Source: Parvibaculum sp.
Lineage (GTDB): Bacteria; Pseudomonadota; Alphaproteobacteria; Parvibaculales; Parvibaculaceae
Assembly (NCBI GenBank): GCA_002694985.1
Contig: NZNS01000007.1
Location: 43,188 to 107,187, forward strand
Reading direction: 5' to 3'
Length of the DNA stretch: 64,000 bases
Below, one piece after another: positions 37,881-45,423 of this stretch. Below the pieces are notes generated by a model. That model searched no databases and was not told the DNA's origin. It saw nothing but the letters and a program-made list of their open reading frames with translations. The translations under genes and the position numbers were made by a program. Positions within the stretch are counted from its first letter, which is position 1. Each line of letters opens with the position of its first letter.

Positions 37881-38372
37881 TCAGGCGCGGGGGCCGAAAC
37901 GGCCATCCTCAGCGGGAAAACCGCTGTCGGGGAGCGTTTCGAGAGCGAGGCGGAGCTTGGCCGAAGCGGTGCCGTCAAAGGCATGAAGCGCGAGGACGGG
38001 AAGGCGGCAGCCCAGTATCTCCTCGTAACGGGCCTCGGGGAGGCGCGGCACCTCCGCGCGAGGAACGAGATCGACGATGAGGGAGAGCGGCGCTTCGGAG
38101 GCGGCCGGCACGGCGAGGAGGCCGAGACCGCGAAGTTCCAGCAGGCCGGCAAGCGCGGCGGGCGCGCGCGCGATGATCCCCTGCCTTTCACCCTGCCCTT
38201 CAAGATGCAGCGCCACCTGATCGTCGGCGACGAGGCGCGTTTCGCCGCTCGGGTCTTCGCGGATGAGGCGAAAGGCGAGATCGGATTTGCCCGCGCCGGA
38301 GGGCCCGCGCAGCAAAACCGCGCGCGCGCCGCAGGAGACGCAGGTGCCATGCATGTAAAGGAGCCCGGCCAT
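37881..38372 (-). CDS. hprK: HPr kinase/phosphorylase, short C-terminal-domain form
   Basis: A 163-aa HprK. The Walker A GPSGAGKS is at 23-30. The start is ATG with complement 38370-38372, preceded by a GAGGGGGG purine run; a longer frame (38417) overlaps chvG. Compared with Gram-positive HprK (about 310 aa) the N-terminal domain is absent, which is normal in alphaproteobacteria. It phosphorylates the Ser of HPr. Position between chvG and EIIA is conserved; coupling to the ChvGI system has been proposed in related bacteria. Confidence 0.9.
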   Translation of the reverse strand: MAGLLYMHGTCVSCGARAVLLRGPSGAGKSDLAFRLIREDPSGETRLVADDQVALHLEGQGERQGIIARAPAALAGLLELRGLGLLAVPAASEAPLSLIVDLVPRAEVPRLPEARYEEILGCRLPVLALHAFDGTASAKLRLALETLPDSGFPAEDGRFGPRA

Positions 38373-38383
38373 GACGTCCCCCC

Positions 38384-40186
38384 TCAGACCGCTTCGGGAA
38401 GTTCGACGGTGAAGCACGCACCCATGACCTTGCCATCCTTCATGCGGTTGTCCGCGCGGATGGTGCCGCCATGCGCCTCGATGATCTGGCGCGAAATGGC
38501 AAGGCCGAGGCCCGAATGCTCGCCGAAGCTGTCGGGCCGGTCGGTGTGGAAGCGGTCGAAGATGCGCTCGAAATTCTCAGGCTCGATGCCAGGGCCCTCG
38601 TCGTCGACCCGAATAACGATGCGACCCGGCGCGCGCGAGGCGGTGACATGCACGGTGCCGCCCTTCGGGCTGAAGGAGAGCGCATTGTCGATGAGATTGC
38701 GCATGACCTGGCCGAGCCTGTTGTCGAAGCCCTTGACCACCATGCCTTCGCGGCCGGGGGCGCCGGGATCGATGTCGAGTTTCACACGGGCGGAGCCGGC
38801 AACGCCGGTCTCGTTGAAAAGATCGCTGACGGTTTCCAGCAGTGTCGCGACATTCACATCCTCAAGCTCGCTGCGCGACAGTTCGGCATCAAGGCGCGAG
38901 GCATTGGAGATGTCGGAAATCAGACGATCGATGCGGCGCACATCGTCCTGGATGATTTCCATGAGGCGGTCCTTCTGCTTTTCGTCCTTTGCAAGGCGGA
39001 AGGTTTCGATGGCGCTGCGCAGCGAGGTGAGCGGGTTCTTGATTTCATGGGCGACATCGGCAGCGAAACTCTCGATCGCGTCGATGCGATTGTAGAGCGC
39101 ATTCGTCATGTCGCGGATTGCGCCGGAGAGGTCGCCGATCTCATCGCGCCGCCCGGTGAAATCCGGGATCTGGGCGCGCGCATTCTTGCCGCGCCGCACG
39201 GCTTCGGCGGCCTGCGCAAGACGGCGCACGGGCTCTGCAATGGTGGCCGCGAGCAGAACAGAGAGAAGGATCGTTACGCCGAGCGCGACCAGAAAGACTT
39301 GCAGGATGGCAATGCGTTCGGCGCGGACGATGCGGTCAATATCGCCGCCGCGCGTCGAAAGCATGAGCACGCCAAGCACCGCACGATAGCGCTGGATCGG
39401 CACGGCGACGGAGACGATGAGCTCGCCCCGGTCGTTCACGCGCTCCTTGCTGGAGGCCATGCCCGAAAGGGCGGCGACCACTTCGTCGTACATGGTGCCG
39501 TTCTGGCTGCCCGCCTCGCGGAAGCGTTCGAGGTTGCGCCCCGGAAGCAGGCTGCGGCCCCATTGCAGGAAACGGTCGATGACGCTGCCCTCATCCGCAT
39601 CTTCGGGCGGCGGCAATTCAAAGGCGACGATCTGGCCCGATGCGCTCAACTGGCGCGAGTCGAGAATGAGCCAGCCTTCCTTGCCATAGAGCCTTGCACG
39701 GGTGCGCGTCGGCAGGACAAGGCGGCGCAGGATCGGCGCGGCAGTTTCGGGATTGATCAGCACGTCTTCCTGGATCACGGCATCCGAGGAGTCGCCCGGG
39801 GGCGGCGCGAGGATATGCCCTGCGGCAAGCGGGTCGATGACGGTGGCGCCGGGGGCCGCGGTCGCGCCCTGACCGATGGCATTGGCAATGATTTCGGCCT
39901 GCACGAGCAGGCTCTGGCGGCGCGCGTCGATCAGGCCTTCGCGGAACTGATTGAGATAGAGGATACCGGAGAGCAGCACGAAGATCGCCGCGACGTTGAA
40001 GGCGACGATGCGGCGCGTAAGGCTGGAAAAGCGGCCCCGTGCGAGAAAGCTGCGGAAATTCGCAAGGAGACGGGAAAGAGAATCGGGCATGCGCCGGGCA
40101 AGACCCGGCGTGCCATCCGCTCCGCCCGAAGGCGCGGATGCATCGGACGCCCGGTCGCGGATTTCCTCCTCGGTGAGGCTCGCCAT
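38384..40186 (-). CDS. chvG: Sensor histidine kinase ChvG (ExoS)
   Basis: A 600-aa envelope-stress/acid-sensing kinase of the ChvG/ExoS type. The start is ATG with complement 40184-40186 (MASLTEEEIRDR). A transmembrane segment (about 55-80), a periplasmic sensor domain (about 90-305), a second TM (near 305-330), HAMP and HisKA follow. Phospho-His380 lies in Val-Ala-His-Glu-Ile-Lys-Asn-Pro-Leu. ATP-binding motifs are Asp-Asp-Glu-Gly-Pro-Gly-Ile and GLGLAISR. It is downstream of chvI on the same strand, spaced by 58 bp. Confidence 0.95.
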   Translation of the reverse strand: MASLTEEEIRDRASDASAPSGGADGTPGLARRMPDSLSRLLANFRSFLARGRFSSLTRRIVAFNVAAIFVLLSGILYLNQFREGLIDARRQSLLVQAEIIANAIGQGATAAPGATVIDPLAAGHILAPPPGDSSDAVIQEDVLINPETAAPILRRLVLPTRTRARLYGKEGWLILDSRQLSASGQIVAFELPPPEDADEGSVIDRFLQWGRSLLPGRNLERFREAGSQNGTMYDEVVAALSGMASSKERVNDRGELIVSVAVPIQRYRAVLGVLMLSTRGGDIDRIVRAERIAILQVFLVALGVTILLSVLLAATIAEPVRRLAQAAEAVRRGKNARAQIPDFTGRRDEIGDLSGAIRDMTNALYNRIDAIESFAADVAHEIKNPLTSLRSAIETFRLAKDEKQKDRLMEIIQDDVRRIDRLISDISNASRLDAELSRSELEDVNVATLLETVSDLFNETGVAGSARVKLDIDPGAPGREGMVVKGFDNRLGQVMRNLIDNALSFSPKGGTVHVTASRAPGRIVIRVDDEGPGIEPENFERIFDRFHTDRPDSFGEHSGLGLAISRQIIEAHGGTIRADNRMKDGKVMGACFTVELPEAV

Positions 40187-40244
40187 GCTTTTCCTACCGG
40201 CTCGCGCCAGGATCACTCCTCTGGGTCGGAGGCAGCGGCGCGGC

Positions 40245-40946
40245 TCAGGCGTCGCGATACCTGTAACCGACGCCGTAAAGCGTCTCGATTGCATCGAAAC
40301 TGTTGTCGACTTCCTTGAACTTCTTGCGCAGCCGCTTGATGTGGCTGTCGATGGTCCGGTCGTCGACATAGACCTGATCGTCATAGGCGGCATCCATCAG
40401 CGAGTCGCGGCTTTTTACGTAGCCGGGCCGCTGGGCGAGCGCCTGAAGGATCAGGAATTCGGTGACGGTGAGGACGACCTGCCTGCCGTCCCATGTGCAG
40501 GTGTGGCGCTCGGGATCGAGAACGAGCTTGCCGCGCTCCATCACCTGGTTTTCCGCGCTTTCGGCGGCGCCCCCCTCGACACGCGGCGCGGCGCGGCGGA
40601 GCACCGCCTTCACACGCTCGACGAGAAGACGCTGCGAAAAAGGCTTACGGATGTAGTCGTCCGCGCCCATCTTGAGACCGAAAAGCTCGTCGATCTCGTC
40701 GTCCTTGGAGGTGAGGAAGATCACCGGCAGATCGGACTTCTGGCGGAGGCGGCGAAGCAGCTCCATACCATCCATGCGCGGCATCTTGATGTCGAAGACG
40801 GCAACATCCGGCGGATTGGCGGCAAGCCCCGCAAGCGCGGCCGCGCCATCCGTATATGTCTGCACGTGATAGCCCTCGGATTCGAGCGCGATGCTCACCG
40901 AGGCCAGAATATTGCGGTCGTCGTCGACCAGCGCGATGGTCGGCAT
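40245..40946 (-). CDS. chvI: Response regulator ChvI
   Basis: A 233-aa OmpR/PhoB-type regulator. The receiver domain has the acidic pocket Asp8-Asp9-Asp10 and phospho-Asp52 (Val-Phe-Asp-Ile-Lys-Met-Pro), with Lys-Pro-Phe near 100. A winged-helix DNA-binding domain follows, with [12 protein letters not shown] and [10 protein letters not shown]. The start is ATG with complement 40944-40946, giving the normal receiver N-terminus. ChvI controls envelope, acid and motility genes in Rhizobiales and is frequently encoded beside pckA, here on the divergent side. Confidence 0.96.
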   Translation of the reverse strand: MPTIALVDDDRNILASVSIALESEGYHVQTYTDGAAALAGLAANPPDVAVFDIKMPRMDGMELLRRLRQKSDLPVIFLTSKDDEIDELFGLKMGADDYIRKPFSQRLLVERVKAVLRRAAPRVEGGAAESAENQVMERGKLVLDPERHTCTWDGRQVVLTVTEFLILQALAQRPGYVKSRDSLMDAAYDDQVYVDDRTIDSHIKRLRKKFKEVDNSFDAIETLYGVGYRYRDA

Positions 40947-41246
40947 AGGCCCCTGTTCCTTCTGGCCAGCTTGGCCCTTCTGGTCTTCGTCGCTCCGGAC
41001 CTCTTGCATGACATACCCCGCTCACAGACTGCCGCCCAGCACGGCATCGAGGCTTAGGGTCGCTTTTGGCCCAAAATGTGGCGGCAGTATAAGGGGTTGG
41101 GACGGGCGGCGCCACGGGCAGACAACATAATCCGTCAACCGCGAAGCCCACCCCCGAAGCCCCGACGGTTTGACAGGACCGCGCCGGAGAGCCAAGAGAG
41201 AAGCCGGAAGAGATGCCGAGGGCATACACGAAGCGGGGGACCAGCC

Positions 41247-42773
41247 ATGCTGAAGCGCATTCTGATCGGGTTGGGGGCTGTGCTCCTTATTCTTGTTGCC
41301 GTCGTGATTGGACGGACATTGACGGTGCCGGTCCTGGAGCTTGCAGGGGCGGGCGCAGCCGACAGCATCGACGCCGAGGGCGCGGCGGAACATCTCGCCG
41401 AAGCCGTGCGCTTCGAGACGATCTCCTATCAGCGCGGCGCGAACGAGGCGGACCTTGCACGCTCGGCAAAGGCCTTCGAAGGTTTCCGCAACTGGATGGA
41501 CGAAACCTATCCCGCCTTCCGGGAATCGACCTCGCGCGAGGTCGTCGGCGGCGCGACGCTTTTTTATACATGGGCGGGAACGGACAGCTCTCTCGACCCC
41601 GTTCTTCTCATGTCGCATATCGATGTCGTGCCCATCGCTCCGGGTACGGAGGGGAAATGGGAGCAGCCGCCCTTCGGCGGCGCGATCACGGATGGTTATG
41701 TCTGGGGCCGCGGCACCATCGACAACAAAGGCTCGCTGGTTGCCATCGTGGAAGCCGCCGACATGCTTGCCGTGCAAGGCTTCCAGCCGAAGCGCACCAT
41801 CATGTTCGCCTTCGGCCATGACGAGGAAATCGGCGGCGGCGAAGGCAACAAGGCGCTTTCCGCCCTGTTGCAGGAACGCGGCACGAAGCTCGCCTGGGTG
41901 GCGGATGAAGGCGGCGTTCTCGGCGAAGGGCTGCTGCCCGGCGTGAACGCGCCCGTGGCGATGATCGGCGTGGCCGAAAAGGGTTCGGTGTCGCTCGATA
42001 TCGTCGCCTATTCCAAAGGCGGGCATTCCTCCATGCCCTCGCCCGCCGCGCAGACAGCCATCGGGCGGCTTGCCCGCGCGCTGGAGCGGGTTGGCAACGA
42101 TCCGTTCGAGGCTCGTGTGGACGGTGCGACGCGCGGCATGATCGAAAGCCTCGCACCCGCCGTGCCGTTCATGCAGCGCATGGTCTATGCCAATCTCTGG
42201 CTGTTCGAGCCGGTGGTGCGCGCCGTGATGGAAAAGAGCCCGTCCAGCGCGGCGCAGCTTCACACAACGATTGCGCCGACCATCATCGAGGGGGGCAACA
42301 AGGAGAATGTGCTGCCACCGGAGGCGCGGGCAGTCGTCAATTTCCGCATTCATCCGCGCGACACCTCCGAAGATGTGATCGCGCATGTGCGCGAGGCAAT
42401 CGACGATCCCGAGATCACCGTGGAGCCGCTTGAGGGCATTCGCGAGGCCTCCAGCGTGTCCAATATCGAGGGGGATAGCTACCGGCTCCTTACCCGAGTG
42501 ATCGGGGAAAGCTTTCCCGGGGTCATTTCCGCGCCCTATCTCGTCGCCGGAGGCACGGACTCACGCCATTTCCTGCCGATCACCGACAATGTGTTCCGTT
42601 TCATCCCCATCCGCATGGGGCCGGGCGACGTTGCGCGGTTCCACGGCACCAATGAGCGCGTGTCGGTGGCCAATATGGGCGAGGCAGTGGCGTTTTACGT
42701 GCGGCTGATGCAAGCCATGAACGAGCAAGACGGAAACGAGGAAGACGGAAACGAGGAAGACGGCGCGCAATAA
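41247..42773 (+). CDS. M20 family metallopeptidase, membrane-anchored (carboxypeptidase S/PM20D1-like)
   Basis: A 508-aa metallopeptidase. The start is ATG 41247; the upstream open frame to 41076 is intergenic. A single N-terminal TM helix (about 5-26) anchors it. Catalytic motifs include Ser-His124-Ile-Asp126, Gly-Arg-Gly-Thr-Ile-Asp159-Asn-Lys-Gly and Glu193-Glu194 (Gly-His-Asp-Glu-Glu-Ile-Gly). Length and TM fit the M20 branch of CPS1/PM20D1, which hydrolyses N-acyl amino acids or peptides. A 15-bp repeat at the 3' end (42722-42766) encodes an Asn-Glu-Glu-Asp-Gly tail. The substrate is unknown. Confidence 0.9.
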   Translation: MLKRILIGLGAVLLILVAVVIGRTLTVPVLELAGAGAADSIDAEGAAEHLAEAVRFETISYQRGANEADLARSAKAFEGFRNWMDETYPAFRESTSREVVGGATLFYTWAGTDSSLDPVLLMSHIDVVPIAPGTEGKWEQPPFGGAITDGYVWGRGTIDNKGSLVAIVEAADMLAVQGFQPKRTIMFAFGHDEEIGGGEGNKALSALLQERGTKLAWVADEGGVLGEGLLPGVNAPVAMIGVAEKGSVSLDIVAYSKGGHSSMPSPAAQTAIGRLARALERVGNDPFEARVDGATRGMIESLAPAVPFMQRMVYANLWLFEPVVRAVMEKSPSSAAQLHTTIAPTIIEGGNKENVLPPEARAVVNFRIHPRDTSEDVIAHVREAIDDPEITVEPLEGIREASSVSNIEGDSYRLLTRVIGESFPGVISAPYLVAGGTDSRHFLPITDNVFRFIPIRMGPGDVARFHGTNERVSVANMGEAVAFYVRLMQAMNEQDGNEEDGNEEDGAQ

Positions 42774-43172
42774 AGCCGCTGCGCGCTCGCATGCCGCCCC
42801 TCTGACGCATGGTTAACCATACGGCGAGCAGGGGAAACCGGCGCTTCTTCCATACAAGAAAGGCATGGCGCGCGCACCTGCCGAGAGGCGCATCGCCGCA
42901 CCGGTTGCAAGCTGATCGCAAAGCGGTTGCGCCGGTCATGGCCGGGAACTATGTTGACGCCGATTTTCCGAGGCGCCCGCGCAGGCCCGTCCAAATTGGG
43001 CGCGGCCCTGCTTTTGCTTCGTTCAGGCGAAAGTTCGCCGCCGGCCAGCTCGATCCTGCGGGAAAGACGCGACCGTGATAAAGTTCGGCCCCGGCCGCGC
43101 AAGGCCCCGGGGCGGCGTCGACAACAGGATAAAGGCCCCCTAAGCGGGCCAAAAGACCACGAGGAGAGAAGC
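42774..43172. other. 399-bp region between the peptidase and pckA
   Basis: No gene supported. It carries a perfect 12-bp palindrome ATGGTTAACCAT (42809-42820) and GAGGAG ahead of the pckA start. The pckA promoter and any ChvI-responsive sites should lie here, but none could be assigned. Confidence 0.5.
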
Positions 43173-44786
43173 GTGAAACAGACCGGGCCCTACATCAGCA
43201 AACATGGCGCCGAGACAAGCGGCTTCAAGAATCTCGCAGCGACGCACTGGAACTACCGTCCGGCGGCGCTCTACGAGGAAGCGATCCGCCGGGACGAGGG
43301 CCATGTCGCCGCCAACGGGCCCTTCGTGGTGAAGACCGGCGTCCATACCGGCCGCTCCGCCAAGGACAAGTTCATCGTCCGCGACGCCTCCACCGAAAAC
43401 ACGGTCTGGTGGGACAACAACAAGGCGATGACGCCGGAAGCCTTCGATCTCCTCCACGCCGACATGCTGAAACACGCCGAGGGCAAGGAACTCTTCATCC
43501 AGGATCTCTTCGGCGGCGCCGACCAGACCCATCGCCTCGCAACCCGCGTTTATTCGGAATACGCCTGGCACTCGCTCTTCATCCAGAACCTCCTCATCGA
43601 GCCGAAGCCGGAAGAACTCGACGACTTCCTGCCCGAATTCACGATCATCGACCTGCCGAGCTTCGAAGCCGAACCCGAGAAATACGGTGTGCGCTCCGGC
43701 ACCGTCATCGCCTGCAACTTTGCAAAGCGCATCGTGCTGATCGCCGGCACGTCCTATGCCGGTGAAATCAAGAAGTCCGTTTTCTCGATGCTCAATTACG
43801 ACCTGCCGCCCAAGCGCGTCATGCCTATGCATTGCTCGGCGAATGTGGGCGATGCGGGCGACACGGCGATCTTCTTCGGCCTTTCGGGCACCGGCAAGAC
43901 GACGCTTTCGGCCGTTGCCACGCGCACACTAATCGGCGACGACGAACATGGCTGGTCGGAAAACGGCGTCTTCAACTTCGAAGGCGGCTGCTACGCCAAG
44001 ATGATCAAGCTCTCGCCCGAAGCCGAACCTGAAATCTACGCGACGACGCAGCGCTTCGGCACCGTGCTCGAAAACGTGGTGATGGACGAAAACACGCGCG
44101 AACTCGATCTCGACAGCGCGGCGCTGGCGGAAAATTCGCGCGGCGCCTATCCGCTCTCCTTCATTCCCAATGCAAGCCCCACGGGCCGCGCGCCGCACCC
44201 CAAGAACATCATCATGCTGACGGCGGACGCCTTCTCCGTTCTGCCGCCGGTGGCGCGCCTCACGCCGAGCCAGGCGATGTATCACTTCCTTTCCGGCTAC
44301 ACGGCGAAGGTCGCGGGCACGGAAAAGGGCGTGACGGAGCCGGAAGCCACCTTCTCGACCTGCTTCGGCGCTCCCTTCATGTCGCGCCACCCGACCGAAT
44401 ACGGCAACCTGCTGCGCGACCTCATCGCCGAGCACAAGGTGTCGTGCTGGCTCGTCAATACGGGCTGGACGGGCGGCGTCTACGGCACGGGCAGCCGCAT
44501 GCCGATCAAGGCGACGCGCGCACTGCTCGCCGCCGCGCTCGACGGTTCGCTCAACAATGTCGAGTTCCGCACCGATCCGAATTTCGGCTTCGAGGTTCCG
44601 GTGGACGTGCCGGGCGTCGACAACTCGATCCTGTCGCCCCGCGACACCTGGGCCGACAAGTCCGCCTATGACACGCAGGCGCAGAAACTCGTGAAGATGT
44701 TCATCGACAACTTCGCGAAGTTCGAAGCGCATGTGGACCCGGATGTGCGCGCCGCCGCGCCCGCCCTGGCGCAGGCCGCCGAATAA
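43173..44786 (+). CDS. pckA: Phosphoenolpyruvate carboxykinase (ATP)
   Basis: A 537-aa gluconeogenic enzyme converting oxaloacetate to PEP. The start is GTG 43173 with GAGGAGAG 5-12 nt upstream; the frame is open further left but outside the family. GLSGTGKT (236-243) is the kinase-1a P-loop, with Gly-Arg-Ser-Ala-Lys-Asp at 60-65 and [10 protein letters not shown] near 435. Its location next to chvG/chvI is conserved in Rhizobiales, where ChvGI affects its expression. Confidence 0.97.
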   Translation: MKQTGPYISKHGAETSGFKNLAATHWNYRPAALYEEAIRRDEGHVAANGPFVVKTGVHTGRSAKDKFIVRDASTENTVWWDNNKAMTPEAFDLLHADMLKHAEGKELFIQDLFGGADQTHRLATRVYSEYAWHSLFIQNLLIEPKPEELDDFLPEFTIIDLPSFEAEPEKYGVRSGTVIACNFAKRIVLIAGTSYAGEIKKSVFSMLNYDLPPKRVMPMHCSANVGDAGDTAIFFGLSGTGKTTLSAVATRTLIGDDEHGWSENGVFNFEGGCYAKMIKLSPEAEPEIYATTQRFGTVLENVVMDENTRELDLDSAALAENSRGAYPLSFIPNASPTGRAPHPKNIIMLTADAFSVLPPVARLTPSQAMYHFLSGYTAKVAGTEKGVTEPEATFSTCFGAPFMSRHPTEYGNLLRDLIAEHKVSCWLVNTGWTGGVYGTGSRMPIKATRALLAAALDGSLNNVEFRTDPNFGFEVPVDVPGVDNSILSPRDTWADKSAYDTQAQKLVKMFIDNFAKFEAHVDPDVRAAAPALAQAAE

Positions 44787-44824
44787 GGCCGCCAGTTAGC
44801 ATCCCGCTTCATCGCGGATGAGAA

Positions 44825-44856
44825 GAGCCCCGGTGGAAACGCCGGAGCTTTTTTCG
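44825..44856 (+). terminator. Terminator after pckA
   Basis: AGCCCCGG and CCGGAGCT form a GC-rich stem with one G-U-type mismatch around a GAAA-containing loop; TTTTTT follows directly. It lies about 40 nt after the pckA stop. Confidence 0.75.
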
Positions 44857-44965
44857 TTCAGGGGCGCTAACCGGCAGCAGCGACCTCGCGGCGCGGATGC
44901 GCGCTCGACAGCGCCTCATAGTCGAGGGCGAGAATACGCCGTTCGCGGCGTGAGGCCGCACACAA

Positions 44966-45000
44966 GAAAAGCCCGGAAGGTTCTCATGCCTTCCGGGCTT
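44966..45000 (-). terminator. Terminator of the SFPASDPP protein gene
   Basis: A perfect 12-bp stem pairs AAGCCCGGAAGG (44969-44980) with CCTTCCGGGCTT (44989-45000). On the minus strand a TTTTCTTG tract follows. It is the likely 3' end for the 45023-45313 gene. Confidence 0.85.
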
Positions 45001-45022
45001 CCAATTCATGTTCTGGCCGCTC

Positions 45023-45313
45023 TCAGGGCTTTTTCTTGCCCGTGTCGTGACCGTCACCTGCATGTGTGCCGGTCCATGAAGGAGGATCGGAGGCGGGGAA
45101 ACTCTCGTCGAGCGTCTCGTCGACGCATTCCTGTTTGTGCTCGCGCTCCTTCTCGGCCTCTTCGGCCTTGCGCTCGGCGCGCTTTGCGTCGGCTTCGGGC
45201 GAGGCTTCACCACTCGTCCATCCGGGCGGATCGCTGGCGGGGAAGGATTCCTTATCGGCCTCCGTCACCCGGCTCTTGTTGTCGGCCTGTTTGTCTTTTC
45301 CGTTACTGGACAA
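45023..45313 (-). CDS. Small hydrophilic protein with two ESFPASDPP motifs
   Basis: A 96-aa protein without membrane segments. Glu-Ser-Phe-Pro-Ala-Ser-Asp-Pro-Pro-x-Trp-Thr occurs twice, at 22-33 and 70-81, separated by a charged Ala/Glu/Lys/Arg helix (about 38-62). The SFPASDPP motif recurs in short uncharacterised proteins of proteobacteria and actinobacteria (recalled, not searched), mostly as a single copy. No function is known. It is downstream of polA on the same strand with 110 bp between, and has its own terminator. Confidence 0.7.
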   Translation of the reverse strand: MSSNGKDKQADNKSRVTEADKESFPASDPPGWTSGEASPEADAKRAERKAEEAEKEREHKQECVDETLDESFPASDPPSWTGTHAGDGHDTGKKKP

Positions 45314-45423
45314 GGCATATACCTCCAGGTTGTGGAGAAAGAACGGCTCATGCTGCGTTCCGTTCCCTTCATATGGGCAGTGCGTCCCATGGGCGCAATG
45401 CCGGTGACGGGGCGCAGCGTTAA

